Positions 20,933 through 33,175 of a stretch of 64,000 nucleotides of DNA are shown here, one piece after another (the stretch's first letter is position 1; each line of letters begins with the position of its first letter). This DNA is from Anarhynchus alexandrinus (taxonomy: Eukaryota; Chordata; Aves; Charadriiformes; Charadriidae). Made by a program: the position numbers and the translations under genes. The notes beneath the pieces were generated by a model. That model did not search any database. It was not told the DNA's origin and was given only the letters and a program-made list of their open reading frames with translations. The stretch is taken from positions 452,829 through 516,828 of the forward strand of contig VUYV01000407.1 in NCBI GenBank assembly GCA_008711295.1. Reading direction: 5' to 3'.

Positions 20933-23900
20933 TGTGGTGAGGATAGTTTTGTGGCAGATGTAGCAGGGGTTTTTTAAACCCATATCACCTTTTGACATCT
21001 CTGTAGTATGAAACTGCATCCTGAGCGTTAGATTCTGACAGCCCTTTATTGCTGCTGATATTCTCCCTAACATCACCAGTTTGTTGGATCCTCATCTGTC
21101 CAATGGCACTCAAATGGCACTGGCTTCGGTGCCATCCATCCTGAGTGATGCTGGCTCAGGAGAGCCGATTAAGACCCCATTTAGGATTACCTGAAGCATT
21201 AAATACTTCTCAATTTGAGGGGAAAAAATGCCAAATCAGAGCCTTGCCGTCATTGAAAGTTCAGTGATCTGCTTCTGTTTCAAGCTTTGAGAGCTTTATG
21301 AAAAACTGTGCTGAAAGAAGTCGCATAAATGGGCTTTCCTGTTCAAATTGTGCTTGAATTTACATCGGCAATGCGCATTTTGAATAAATGTTATCTCTTC
21401 TGTGCAAAGATTTTTAAATTGGCTTCACTAGCAAAAATGCTTATTGCTGTTACATACTGCTGTGCCTCTGCAATGGGAACGTGCTTCACCTGCGGGAGCC
21501 GGAGCTGCGGCTCTGCGTTATCCACAGAGCTGTCTGTTAAGGCTTTTATGATTTTTAGGCATTTTGGTTGCCCTGGTAGTGAAGAGAGCGGGAACTGACT
21601 TGCAGATCTGGTTGGAAATGAGCCATGAGGGTGTGCACGGTGGGCTGAAGAACCCTCAGACCCTGGAGGGAGGTCTACAGCCTTCGGATTCTGAGGAAAG
21701 AGCCTTTATCCTTGTAAACTTGGATTAAACAGGTTTGATCCAAAAGTAAAGAAGCTCTAAGAGCTTCTGCAGCGCGTTTTTACGGTTCCTTTTTGGAGCG
21801 AAAGCACGCTTGGACTTGGAAGCGAGTTTCCAGTCTTCGCTGTGGAGAGGGGATTAGGACCGCTTAAGATGGGAATTTTACTTTCCACGACGTTCATTCT
21901 GGCACCAGTTTTATTAGCATGAAAATTCGGTGTAAAACGGTTTTCTGTGAAAATGGTGAAGTCTGTACATGGCAGGGGAAGTCTGCGCTCCTGAGCGTTT
22001 TTCTTGGAGACGGCTGTTTCCTGAAAGCCTCACCCGCCGCGTTCGCAGCCTGTGCCCTTTACGCCCAAGAGCTGCATTTACCCCGATGAAGTCGTGTCTT
22101 TTACGAGGCTTTACTGTTTAACTGGGCTGCTTGAAATAACTTCATATAGTGCTTTTTAAATGGTAAAATGCACTTCTATGTAGAAGCTATTTATGATATT
22201 TTTTTTAGCAACTCATTAGGGTGATTTCCTCTTTTTAAAATTTAATTTTTAATATGCCGGGAGAAATAGTATTGCCAAAATAAAACAATTTTTCTTTCCA
22301 TACTCGTACAGAAAAGGAATCGTGATAAAATCAGGCGGGTTTCAGGGAGCATAAAAGGGGGTGAGAATAACCAAAGGGGAAGATTGAAGTCTGTGCAGGA
22401 TCCACGTGGATAAAATGGAAGTGTCAGAAGTGCATTGTTGCTAAATTTCTGAAGACTATAAACGTGATTTGTGTGGTAAGGTTGTTGGGGGTTTCTTCTT
22501 CTTTGTTTACAACGGAATTGCTTTATTTCATTTTTCTGAAGTGTGTCGTGTTGTGAGCGTTGCACTATATTTATACAGCAACCTTTGCAAGATATATATG
22601 TGAAATTGTTAAGTTATATATATACACATATATATCATACCTGTGAAATCAATCCTTTCATGAATAATTTATCTCAGGCTGCTTGGCACTCCGGATAGAT
22701 TATTTTGAATTTGTAGAAGGTTTTTCTCAAAGAGTTATAAATCCAAATGATAAAAAAGAAAAAAGAAGCCATTCAATGTCAACAGCTAAACCTGGATGAG
22801 AATAATAAATGATCATCCGTCGCCCAGTGCTCCGCTAGATGTTGCCTGCCAGGAGGTGGTGACAGCTCTTTACGTGTCACCGCAGAGGAGGTGACACTTG
22901 TTTTTTCCTCTTTTCCCTCTCTTTTTCTTCGCCCTTTCCCCGCCGGGCGGATGGCGATGCCGTTCTCTCAGCCTGGGCCAGACCCTCCAGCGCTGCCGCG
23001 GTTTCTCTGCCGTTCCCCAGCACCGAACACCCCTCTCCCTTCCATCCCAGCCTGACCTGATGAATTAAACGTTGCGTTTTTAACGGCTTTCCAACCTATT
23101 GTGTGGCTGTTTTCTTCGGAGACCTTTAATTGCTGCATGCTAGAAGATTAAAATGTTTTGGTGCAGTTGGTAATTATTAGGGAATGATTAGAAATGGGGT
23201 TATTTATAAATTAGCTGCCCGTTATTATTCTCCTCCCTGCGGGCTGCGTGTTTGACTGTGTTTCTCGTTAATTCTGCCGGTGCTGGGAGGAAGGCAGAGC
23301 GGAGCGGGGGTCCGCCGCGTCGAGCCCCGGGGATGCGGGGCGGGGGACAGCGAACGTTTGCACAAGCAGCCACCCCAAAACCTGCATCAGGTGGAGCCGT
23401 GCAGGCTGGAAAAGCACTTTTCATATTTTTGGTTTGCCCCTTCCACTGATGGGAATGCAGTTATTCTCTCCGTGGGGACTGTGCTTTTCAATTTCAGGAG
23501 AGCACTTGCCCCACGGGTCAGGCATGCCCGTCCTGTTACAGGAGGTGTTTTGCAGGGGATTTGGGACTTATTACCTCAATCTAGATTCTGTAGATACCGT
23601 AGATCCTGCACCAGCAAGGCGGCATGGTTGCCTTGTGTCTTATAGAACCACTTCTGGCCCGTCAGTCTGGGTTATTTAGGTTAATTCTGTGGCTGCATCA
23701 GTTCAGCCAGAAAAATCTGAATAAACGCAGGACCGTCCTCCCTGACACAAACTGAGGAGGATTTCAGGCAGAGACTCCGTATTGCTTTGAAAGCGGAATA
23801 AAATGAACGGCGCTGCTTTGTGCCTGGGATAAAGGCAGCCCCGGAGGGAAGATGCTCTCTGGACGCTGCGTGGAAGGTGGAGGTGTGCTGGTGGGGCTGG

Positions 23901-24286
23901 GGGGAGGTGGTGGTAGAGGAGGGTCCCCCCAAGCTTTGCTCCTCAGTGCCATCCAAGGAGTTATCGATGCCTTCAGAAAGACACACGCCGTTAAACAGTC
24001 TGCCGTGCCACATGGAGAGGTGTGATCACATTGTGCCTGATGTCCCGTGCCGTGTCCTGGTCCAGCGCTGCGCAGACCTCCCCGTAGCAAAGAGCGATGG
24101 AGCCAGGTCGGCACCGACTGCTGGTTCCTTGTAGGTTTATCAGTTTAGTTCACTTTGGGGAAGTTTTTCTGTAAATCCAGGCACATGCATAATGCTTTGG
24201 TAATTTTTGCGTTCTTCAGGTCCCTGTTGTGCCAAGCCAGCGACTTTACAAGTTTGTCAGATGTTGGGTAAACAACTTGAAAAATG
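20933..24286. other. Unannotated non-coding DNA
   Basis: Mostly AT-rich unique-looking sequence with an AT repeat near 22.6 kb and a short CpG-dense patch around 23.27-23.35 kb. The pieces 22.08-22.26 kb and 23.09-23.23 kb have several TAAT/ATTA cores and could be conserved regulatory DNA, which cannot be tested here. No exon was recognised. Confidence 0.45.
22591..22640. repeat. AT-rich simple repeat
   Basis: Imperfect TATATA and ACACATATATAT units, about 50 bases. Confidence 0.75.
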
Positions 24287-24801
24287 TTCTTTTGATTGCT
24301 TTTGTTTTAATTGTTACTCTTTACCTCTTCATCCTGTGCTTAAAAAGGAGACAAATTGACTTTGTATTATTCAGGCCTTAATTTGCCCTTGTGTCTCTCC
24401 TCCTAGTCTCCCTATGTATGGATTTTGGTGAGTGCGTATCTAACTTTTCAGCTGCTTTTTGCAAATTGTACCTTACATTTGAGCAGGTACTGATGGAGCA
24501 TAGAATCATAGAATCAGCAGGTACCAAAGGAGCCGTGTGTCATCCNTTCTTTTGATTGCTTTTGTTTTGTTACTCTTTACCTCTTCATCCTGTGCTTAAG
24601 AAGGAGACAAATTGACTTTGTATTATTCAGGCCTTAATTTGCCCTTGTGTCTCTCCTCCTAGTCTCCCTATCTATGGATTTCAGTGAGTGCGTATCTAAC
24701 TTTTCAGCTGCTTTTTGCAAATTGTACCTTACATTTGAGCAGGTACTGATGGAGCATAGAATCATAGAATCAGCAGGTACCAAAGGAGCCGTGTGTCATC
24801 C
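24287..24801. repeat. Direct duplication of about 255 bp across an ambiguous base
   Basis: Copy 1 is 24287-24545 and copy 2 is 24547-24801, both starting TTCTTTTGATTGCTTTTGTT and ending GTGTGTCATCC. They differ by a four-base deletion and a few substitutions, and only an N (24546) lies between them. Each contains a bare CR1-like tail, CATAGAATCATAGAATCA, with no CR1 body attached. About 2 percent divergence would suit two unmerged haplotypes in the assembly, or a recent true tandem duplication. Confidence 0.9.
24546..24546. other. Ambiguous base (N)
   Basis: A single undetermined base exactly at the junction of two near-identical 255-bp copies. Confidence 0.9.
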
Positions 24802-26182
24802 TGGAAATGTTGTTCGATTCGTTTGACCCGTCCTGTAGAAAACACTCTTACAGCTCCAGCAACTTTTTAGCCATTCAGAATTCCCCGGAATGGTGCAATT
24901 GCGGTCCCACGCTCAGAAGTGCGTTCGCCCGCGATAGCAACGACGTCGGCGCCTGCTCGAGTGGAGGAGGGGGACCATAAACCACCTTCTCTAAGGCCAT
25001 CTCCTAACATATTCCCTATGCACAGTGCAATTTAGAGAGATTGAGCTGGACCGGGGATACAGGCTGTTGTTGAACAGGATCTGATAAAATTAAGAAGAAA
25101 CCTTTAACCTCTTAAATGCTATTTTTCCTTAGGTATTCCTTATTCCTCTATTCCTTAAGCTGTTCCCGGTACTGATCCAGCACTGTGCAAGCATCGAGCC
25201 TCAACCTAGATGCTAGTCGGTGTTCTGGGTTTTATTAAAGATAGAAGAAAATTAAACACAGCTACAATTCTGTAGCTACATCCTAATTTTGTCTTGATAT
25301 TTATTTATTTTTCTTTTATCTGTTATGTTCCACAATTAATGTGCAGGAAAGGGAAGAAATGTTAAACGCTCAGTGTGAAGCACCAATATGTGCAACAGGG
25401 CAGGATTTGGATTTTGTCATATGAAGAACTTCATATTGTGCTTAACGTTCAAATTTAATGCTAAGTACTTTAATTAGTAAAGTATTTAACAGCACAATTA
25501 ATAGTCTGAAAGAAAGGATAAACGGCGCATTAGTCCAAGTTCCAAATGAGACAGAGTTAGGAAGTATTACAAACAACAATAAGAGCAGAAAAATAATATA
25601 ATGAAACACAGAAACTTAGCAATATGGGTAACAAACAGCAAGATGTGTCTCAAACGGGAAAAATGTAAGATAATGTAACTGGAATTAAAAATAATCCAAA
25701 CATAGTCATTGCAAAGGCCAGAAGCCCTTGGAAGGCAGCAACACCAAAGAGGCTGAGATGCAACAGGCAATAAATCAGACCTCAGTTTGGAATGGGAGCG
25801 AAACAATTAAAATAAATAAAAACAATAAAAGTTAAGCAAGCAAAATTTTGTTAGCTTTGGTAAATGTCTGGTGAGGGCTCTTGTAATTGTCTACAGTTAT
25901 TCAAAGCATATGGATACAGGGGAGGAGAAGTGTTGCTTCAAGATTATCCAGGCTGATGTAAGTAGGAACGAGGAGATGAAATAAAGCTGTCCTCCTCTCC
26001 TCAGCTGACGTAAAAGAAGGAAATATTTCCCCAGAAAGGAGGGGGCGGTCACCCCCTGCTCGCATGCTCGCTGTAAAAAAACGGGAAGATAAAGTTTAGG
26101 CAACATGTGCAGCGGAAGTGGAGGAGATGGTTATCTTCAGGTATGTGCATATACATATAGATATATGTACGTACACCTATAG

Positions 26183-26230
26183 ATATAAATCTGCTATATG
26201 TATATAAATCTGCTATATATATATAAATCT
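26183..26230. repeat. Tandem repeat, unit TATAAATCTGCTATATG
   Basis: Three imperfect copies of a 17-21 base unit containing TATAAATCTG, embedded in a longer TATA-rich stretch starting near 26145. Confidence 0.85.
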
Positions 26231-26798
26231 GATCGTTCTAATTCAAGGCATGAGTTGCTCTCCCTTTGGATAGTATCTTCTTTTTTAAAGCAGTAAAAAC
26301 CTAGCTGCAGCCCCGGCATGGCTGTTTGACGGGTGTACGGCAGCGGAGCTCCGTTAAGAGGGGTTTGCCACTGCCTCTTCCATACCCAAACCTGCCCGGT
26401 ACACCCCCGCAGGGACAGCGTGGTGCGTTATCCCCCCACCTTCCGTCCCGCGTCCCGCTGCGGCCGTGCCGCTGCCGCAAAGGGGCTTAGGGCGAAATAT
26501 CCCCCTGAGGATATTAAAGGATTCGGGACTGTTTTCCCTCGCTGAGGCAGCATTACGCCCTTTGCAATCTACATTTTTGCAGAATGGCTTATTATATTCT
26601 TTGTCCTCTCCCGCCTTTTGCCATCCTTAATCTTGATCTTCCTTAGGAATACAACGAAGTTGATCTTCCTCCCGCGTCCGCTGCTCGGCGGAGCTGCGGT
26701 GCTGTGCTGAGCCCGCGCTTTTCTCACGCAGAGATGGGAGAAGAGTTGGGATCAGCAACAGAAGTGTCACTTTCTATTTCACTCCTCCTCTCTCCTCC

Positions 26799-26799
26799 N
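26799..26799. other. Ambiguous base (N) in low-complexity DNA
   Basis: The N lies between a CTCC-rich stretch and a poly-A followed by poly-G. Unlike the other single Ns there is no duplicated flank, so a sequencing difficulty is likely. Confidence 0.8.
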
Positions 26800-27294
26800 T
26801 GGAGGGTGAAAAAAAAAAAAAGGGGGAGGGGGGGGATTTCAGCAGCAGTGGTTGTGAAATCGGCTCCCATCCCTTCCAGCTTACGTTTTCTCCCCTCGCT
26901 TCCCCAAAATGAGATTACTGGTCGGTGCAATACTGTCTGAAAGAGCATCAGAGGTTTTCCTATAAAAGTCTTCACAGTCGTAAAAAAGGGGAACAAGACA
27001 GAGTGTTAAAGTGAAAGCCTTAATGCTTTATAGAGCAGTTATTATTTTTTTTCCCCCATTTCTTTATGAAGACATTTAAAAATGTGCAATGGCAGTTGCT
27101 TCCATGCCACCGGGAGGTTGAGTCTGACCGATAAATGGCTTATAGGAACGGGGTCACGCGAATGCTGACGTGTTGGTTCCCACTTACTTTATTGATAGCA
27201 GAGCCCTTGAAAGAGATGAGTGGATTCAGAGAGGCGACTCGAAAGAGAAGTTCAGCTTTTTACCTCGCGTTAATCTGAATACTCTCCGACGTGG

Positions 27295-27425
27295 CACAGG
27301 CTGAGCTGATAGCGCCTGTGCCAGCGCGGGGCATCGCCCCACGGAGCGACCCCGCTCCCTGCTGCGCTCGCAGCAGTCACTCAGTGCGCGGGGACGGTCC
27401 CGTGGGACGCTCAGCGAGGGAGCAG
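27295..27425. other. CpG-dense patch
   Basis: CG dinucleotides are frequent (GCGCGGGGCATCGCCC, GTGCGCGGGGACGGTCCCG) compared with surrounding DNA. It is short, and no start of transcription or coding sequence is visible. Confidence 0.3.
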
Positions 27426-27663
27426 TGAAGGCTGTCATCTTTAAGACGCCTGTAAGAGGGATGTTTGGGTTTCCAGGCAGATCTGCACAATTAAGGCATT
27501 GTGCCGCAGCTCCCCTTAAAAACGAGCAGCCATAAAGCTTCAACCAGAGGAATACCGTAGAGCTTTAGAGCTGTCTGTAATACTCACAACAAAGGCTGGT
27601 TTGACGCCGTCTGATCATTTCACACCTCTTTGTACAAGTTTTCCTCGTGCTGCTCTGAGCAAG

Positions 27664-28095
27664 ATCACAGAATCACAGAATCGCTGAGGCTGGAAGGGAC
27701 CTTTAAGATCACCAAGTCCAACCATTACCCTGCCCTGACAAAACCACTTCTAAACCGTGTCCCCAAGTACCACCTCTACCCTTTTTTTAAACACCTCCAG
27801 GGATGGCGAATCCACCCCCTCCCTGGGCAGCCTCTGCCAATGTTTAATAACCCTTTCAGTGAAAAAATTTCTCCTAATATCCAATCTAAACCTCCCCTGG
27901 CATAACTTGAACCCATTTCCTCTCGTCCTATCCCTTGTCACCAGGGAGAAGAGGTCATCCCCCACCTCTCTACCCCCTCCTTTCAGGGAGTTGTAGAGGG
28001 TGATAAGGTCTCCCCTCAGCCTCCTCTTCTCCAGGCTGAACACCCCCAGTTCCCTCAGTCGTTCCTCGGAAGATGTGTCCTCCAGATACCCATCC
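27664..28095 (-). mobile_element. CR1 LINE, different subfamily (GCTGAGGCTGGAAGGGACC type)
   Basis: Has the same octamer tail but a different 3' region: TCGCTGAGGCTGGAAGGGACC, AAGTCCAACCATTACCC and TTAATAACCCTTTCAGTG. The minus strand keeps a long frame over the ORF2 C-terminus with recognisable [40 protein letters not shown] and [20 protein letters not shown]. The 57060 copy shares this 3' type. Preservation of the frame suggests moderate age. The 5' end is blurred after GTTCCTCGGAAGATG. Confidence 0.95.
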
Positions 28096-28315
28096 CCGGC
28101 TGGGGAGGAGACGGGGCAAGTTTCCCTGCGCAGCATCGCTGTTGGCGTGATGCTCTGTGCTCCGGGCGCTCTCCTGCCCGCGCGCTGGCTGGAGATAACG
28201 AGCCATTTGATTGTAAGCTGGAGCAAATGTTTACTGCCGTCCCAAAGAAGGAGAGTTGCTAAGTGCTCTCCTCCAGCAAAGCCATCCGCAGCTTTCAAGC
28301 TCAGAGGAGAAGTGC

Positions 28316-28399
28316 GCAAAAAAAAAAAGAAAAAAAATAAAAAGCTATTGTGTCTGTGTTGGGAAGAAAAGAAAAGAAGGGGGAAAAAAAAAAGAAAAG
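28316..28399 (+). repeat. A-rich low-complexity tract
   Basis: Poly-A and GAAAA/GGGAAAA units interrupted by about 25 bases of mixed sequence. Confidence 0.75.
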
Positions 28400-28494
28400 G
28401 TTGTTCTGGATGGCCTTTTCCTGATTGTTTCCATTTTCCAGCAGGGCCACGGTTTGCTCCTGAGCTGTGAAAAATCCTGGCGCTGCGTGAGGTG

Positions 28495-28770
28495 CGGCAG
28501 ATGGAGGAGTGTGGGGCGGCTCAGGGTTTGCAGAGGGGAGCGCGGGGGGAGCGGAGCCCCCCGGGGCCGGGCTGGAGACGGGCAGGAGCTTCTCCTCCTC
28601 AAGAAAGTCTCCGAGCTTTGCCGACTCGACCTGACACCCGCGAGCAGAGCGCCCGTGAAGGCGGCGCTGCGGTGCCCGGCCCCGGCGAGAGCCCCGCGTT
28701 TTGCTGCGTGGCAAAGCTGCTCTGACCCGGCGGACACCTCCGGCGGCGTCACCCGCGCAGCGACGCTGCC
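28495..28770. other. CpG-island-like segment
   Basis: About 275 bases with high GC and many CG dinucleotides (for example GGAGCGCGGGGGGAGCGG, CCTCCGGCGGCGTCACCCGCG). This would suit an orphan CpG island or an unannotated first exon. However, the open frames across it on both strands have no recognisable protein pattern, as is common for GC-rich DNA. Confidence 0.4.
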
Positions 28771-31700
28771 ACCCTTTGCTGCTGCTTCTCCCCCCCTTCT
28801 CTCCCTTAAAATTTCCGGTGACTGTTGGACAGGAGCATCTTTTTACACAGCTGGTTTGAGTCCTGCTGCTCAGACTTTAACCTGTGTCCGGGACAAACCC
28901 AGGTTTAGTTGATTTTTCCTTTTTCATTTCTCATTTCTCTGGGTTTGCGATAATGACTTTGCGGCTGTTTTGCAAGTGCAGATGCTTTCATGGATTTATT
29001 TCCAGATGTGTTTGCTGCACGTGTACCCGAGGGGTGTTGTGGTACCGGGTGAGGCAGGTGGAAAGAACCCAGAGCATTAATTGTAATGCCGGAAATATCT
29101 TCATTAAAAGTTCAGCAGAGATCTTCAAATGCTTTCCGAATGGGCCATCTGCCAGCTGAAAGATGTACCTGTCTGGGGACTCTCAGCAAGAGAATGGGGT
29201 GGCAGTGAGGGCACTGATTTTGATTTATTATTTTTTTCAGACCTTAAACACCTCCTGGATGCTTTCCAGTCTCTGCCCTGGAGACCCCCCCAGCCCCAAG
29301 GCCAGAGCGCGGGGGGCAGAGGATGAAGTAAGCCCGCGCTTCTTCTACTTCCAAACAAAATACACCCAGTATGACATTTATTATAAAAAGGGGAAGAAGT
29401 AGATTTGAGATTGAAACCCAGGTTGTGAGTGAGTACCGGGAGGAAGGGAGCAGCGGGAATTGGGCGCCCTGTGCCAGGAGATGCCCCGAGTAGCTGTGAC
29501 CTTCACGGTCGTGACCTGAGAGGTGGTCCAGGTGGATGGGAATGAGCTGGGAGAATCATTTGGGTGCCATCTCACTAATTAAATTGACTTTCTTTAATGC
29601 TCTGCTGAAACTCCAGTTGGAAATTGAAGAGGAAACTGTGTTCTTTAGAAACACCCTATCGCATATGCCCCATCCCCTGGGAGGAGATGGTGCGGAGCGC
29701 GTAGATGGAACCTTTCCCTTAGGAGCCTGTTTTAGAGATATTGGAGTACGGAAAGAGGACGGCGGAAAGAACAGAGTGTAATTTAACATCTCTTTATCGC
29801 TCTCCAACGCTGCCATGTGTCGTGGCTCGTGCCTGGCCGGGGGTTGCAGCCTTCTGTGCTGCGCCGTGGCGAAGCGCGAGTGCCATTGCGGTGCTCCGGT
29901 CTGCTCCTCGCCTTCCGCGCCGCAGCGCGATGAGCGAGCGCGTGGGTACTGCTGTCTGATAAATGCTACAGTCCGGCTGCTGGCAAATCACACACCACGT
30001 TCTTCCTCTCCTTTCTCACATATTTTGTTGAGAGGCATACCTTGCACGTTGGGGAGGGCTGGAAAAAATTACAGGGTGTTTATTGCAAAAAGATGCTTTC
30101 AAGTAAATGATGTTCTGAAGGTGAAGGTCTTTGGATTCTTGACCATGTAATAAAGGTTCTTTGAAGGATGAAGCAGGCGCTCGGCAAAAGTCAGAGGGCT
30201 GTGCGAGATTCTTGTTTGTGACTACTAATAGAGCAAAGTGGAGTCTCATTCACTGGAGAGGCAAAGTTTGGTCTCATCTGTGTGTGCTACTTCTTCCCAT
30301 CCTGACCACTGCTCTTTCTCCACCAGTCTCCTGGAGTCACCTGGACTGGTATTTGCATCTCCAAGTTTTCTTCCTGTCCGTTAAAATCTTGATGTGTAGC
30401 TGCGTCTCTGTGTCTCTATCTGATGTGTAGCTGCGAGCTGCTGAACTCACTTGTGAGCACTTCTTTTGGAGTTTTATTTGCATAACGGTGACTTTTAACT
30501 CCCCGCCCGCTTTCTGCAAACGTCTCAGTTCCGTGAGCGCTGCGTGTGCCAGACGATGCACTCGCGCGTATGACGGTGGATGATACCGTCCTGCGCTTCA
30601 CCTCCAATCCCTGTGAATTTCCCCCCGGGGATATGGGGGAATCCCCCCTCCCTTCTGCCCGCCCTGCCGTGCCGCGCCGGCTGTCGGTGCTGGCTGAACA
30701 GGGGGATGCTTTTTGATGCAGTCGCCTTTTGGTTTTGGGACCGGGAGAAACGTTACCAGTGATTTTGCACTGCCATCGTTGCCGTCGTGCCAACGCTCCG
30801 TGGGGATGTTGCTGTCTGGCAGCAGGGATTTTTGGGTGATAAACATAATGACTATAATCCTTTGGGATAGGGAATAGCCCACGGTTTTGTGCATAAATAC
30901 CATTTCTGGTCCATATTCATCTTCAGTAACAACTCTGGTAGAGTTACGGGGGGTGTGAGCTGTGCCTCCTCCTCACTGCTCTCTAATTACGGTTGTTTTT
31001 TCTCTCCAGCACCTCAGAAGCTGTCAACCTACATAGCGAGACCCTTGCTCTTCAGATGTGAATTTATTTCTTCCTCCCAGCATCACCCCCTTGCCCCTGG
31101 GCTGGCCAGAATCAAACAGAAATGACTTCCAAGCCCAATGGCTTTCTTGAGATATTCTGAAGACGCTGAGCTGCTATTAAGACTTTTTGTGCTTAGTCTC
31201 GTTTTGTATCACATTCTGTATCACAATACGATTTTCTTTTCATGATATAATTGTCATGAATCATGTCCTGCAAAAAGAGTACGGTCTGTTGGATGCTTCA
31301 ATTCAGAATTTCAGTATTTTTGTGTGCTTGTTGCTTTGTTTTAGGCTGCCTCTGTCACGGTTTAGCAAAGCAGATTCGGTGTCTGTTTGCTGGGTTTTTA
31401 ATGACTGGGCTTTCGGTAGGACAATTATTAAACATCTTGCAGGGGTTGTCTGGAAATGCGCTGTTTGGTGAGAGTAGGAGTTTTAAAAAGGTTTTTTCAG
31501 CACCTTAAAAACAGATGTACAGAGCAGCGTGCAATGAAATTGTTTTCTGCTCCTGTGGGTTGGCTTCAAGTTGAATTCTCAGCTCTCCTGATTGCCCGTG
31601 CGGTGGGGTGGAGGCTTCCGCTTAGGTGTTAATAAGTAAACAAACAAATCGTGAAAGAGAAAGGGTGTGAAGATGGGCTACGTAGTTATAAATTTGAATT

Positions 31701-31985
31701 TTACAGCCGATATCCCTACTTCAAGCCTGTCCGCTGAGTTTTGCGCTCCTAGGGCTGGTACCTGAGCTGTAGTTGCTCTGCAGCCCTGGAATTACTCGCC
31801 GGCACAGATTAATTAACGCCGTCTTCCCAGAAGTGCTCTGCCATCAGCAGCAGCAGCCGCAGTGGTGCTTAATGCCCCGAAGGCAAAAGCAAAGCAACGG
31901 TTGGGTTGTCCCTCCCGGTCTCTTCCAGGCTGGTGCGAGACGTGCCGGGCAGAGCGGGGCTGATGTGGGGAATTGGGCATTAAAA

Positions 31986-32430
31986 GCAAAGGGCTACAGA
32001 GATGATGAGGGGACTGGAACATCTCTCTTATGAGGAAAGGCTGAGGGACTTGGGGCTTTTCAGTCTGGAGAAGGAAAGACTGAGGGGGGATCTCATCAAT
32101 GCTTATCAATCCTTAAAGGGAGGGTGCCAGGGGGATGGGAACAGTCTTTGTTCAGTGGTGCCCAGTGACAGGACAAGAGGGAACGGGCACAAACGTGACC
32201 ATAGGAAGTTCCATCTGAACCTGAGGAGGGCCTTCTCTCCTGTGCGGGTGGCAGAGCACTGGCACAGGCTGCCCAGAGAGGTGGGGGTGTCTCCCACTCT
32301 GGAGCCATTCCAAACCCGCCTGGACGCCGTCCTGTGCCACTGCTGGAGGTGCCCCTGCTCTGGCAGGGGGTGGCACTGGGGGGGCTCCAGAGGGCCCTTC
32401 CAGCCCCCACCAGTCTGGGATTCTGGGATT
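31986..32430 (+). mobile_element. CR1 LINE, 5'-truncated, ORF2 C-terminal frame retained
   Basis: Closely matches the copy at 9812-10413 but starts later, at GCAAAGGGCTACAGAGATG. From 32002 the plus strand reads [20 protein letters not shown] and on through [20 protein letters not shown] without a stop to the end of the copy. The 3' end is CCAGTCTGGGATTCTGGGATT. It lacks the reverse transcriptase and is inert. Confidence 0.95.
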
Positions 32431-33004
32431 AAAGCAGAGTGAAACCAGGGAAAGGGCTGAGCCACGTGGGGAAAACCTAATGCGTGTTGTCTGTGCCGGG
32501 GTGGAAAGAGCAAAGCCATGAGGAAGAGAAAGTGCTGCAGTCAAAGGGGGTGAACACCGAATAGGGAGGTGCTAAATACCCTCAACTCCTGAGGTCCGGA
32601 GGGGGGGTAGTTGCTGTACGCATGAGATGTATTATCTGAGGAAGCCCTGGCAAAGGGGTGATGCAGCTCTGCTGCAACGACCCCCTTTACGCAGCAGCAG
32701 CTGGTCGTGTGCTGAACTTGTGCTTTGTGTCATCTTTTTTTGGGGGGGACAATGCCATCTTAAATTTTGCCCGGCTTTCCTGCAAGGTTTAGACTGCATT
32801 CAGAGCAGGTTTTGCCTACTGCCACACTCTATTTCTGCCTGCCCTCCTGCGATCCCTGCTCCCGTAGCACAAGCCTTGCTTCTTTTCCTCCAGCTTAAGG
32901 TTCTTATTTTATTTCTTTTCCATGTATTCCCACTGTTTTGTTTTCCCCTCCTACTCTATCTTTAGACTCTGTAACCCAGGGAAAAAAGCTGCAATGCCAT
33001 CCAG

Positions 33005-33175
33005 CCCGTACTCGTGGGAGCGGTGCTGGGGAACGGTGCCCGCAGGCTGGCGGGGTGCTGGGTTTCCAGTTCACCCGCCGGAGGATGAACCTCCACCGCT
33101 ACCCCCCCGAGCTGCCGGCGCATCCCCCGCCCCGCGCCGGGAACCCTGTAAAGGCGCGAGAGCTCCCGCCACCAA
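33005..33175. other. CpG-richer patch
   Basis: GC-rich DNA with repeated CG (ACCCGCCGGAGG, GCATCCCCCGCCCCGCGCCGG). Too short for a typical island and without a promoter signal. Confidence 0.3.

Larger units (their letters stand above)
24802..27663. other. Unannotated non-coding DNA
   Basis: AT-rich between 25.1 and 26.3 kb, with a small tandem repeat at 26.18 kb, an N at 26799 beside an A-run and G-run, and a CpG-denser patch at 27.3-27.4 kb. No gene or interspersed repeat was recognised. Confidence 0.45.
28096..31985. other. Unannotated non-coding DNA
   Basis: Contains an A-rich tract (28.32-28.40 kb), the most CpG-dense patch of the window (28.5-28.77 kb) and otherwise unique-looking sequence. 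A short direct repeat of TGATGTGTAGCTGCG occurs near 30.39 and 30.42 kb. No exon was supported. Confidence 0.45.

Noticed and set aside
26140..26235. A possible CRISPR-like or satellite array
   Set aside because: Only three imperfect TATA-rich units and no spacer structure; it is a simple repeat in eukaryotic DNA.
28256..28912. A 218-codon plus-strand frame over the CpG-dense patch
   Set aside because: Open frames appear in several phases on both strands as expected from high GC and few stop codons. The peptide starts in a Lys-rich A-tract and has no domain.
31000..31125. A splice-acceptor-like TTTTTTCTCTCCAG followed by an open stretch
   Set aside because: Pyrimidine-tract plus AG is common by chance. 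There is no matching donor and no recognisable peptide.
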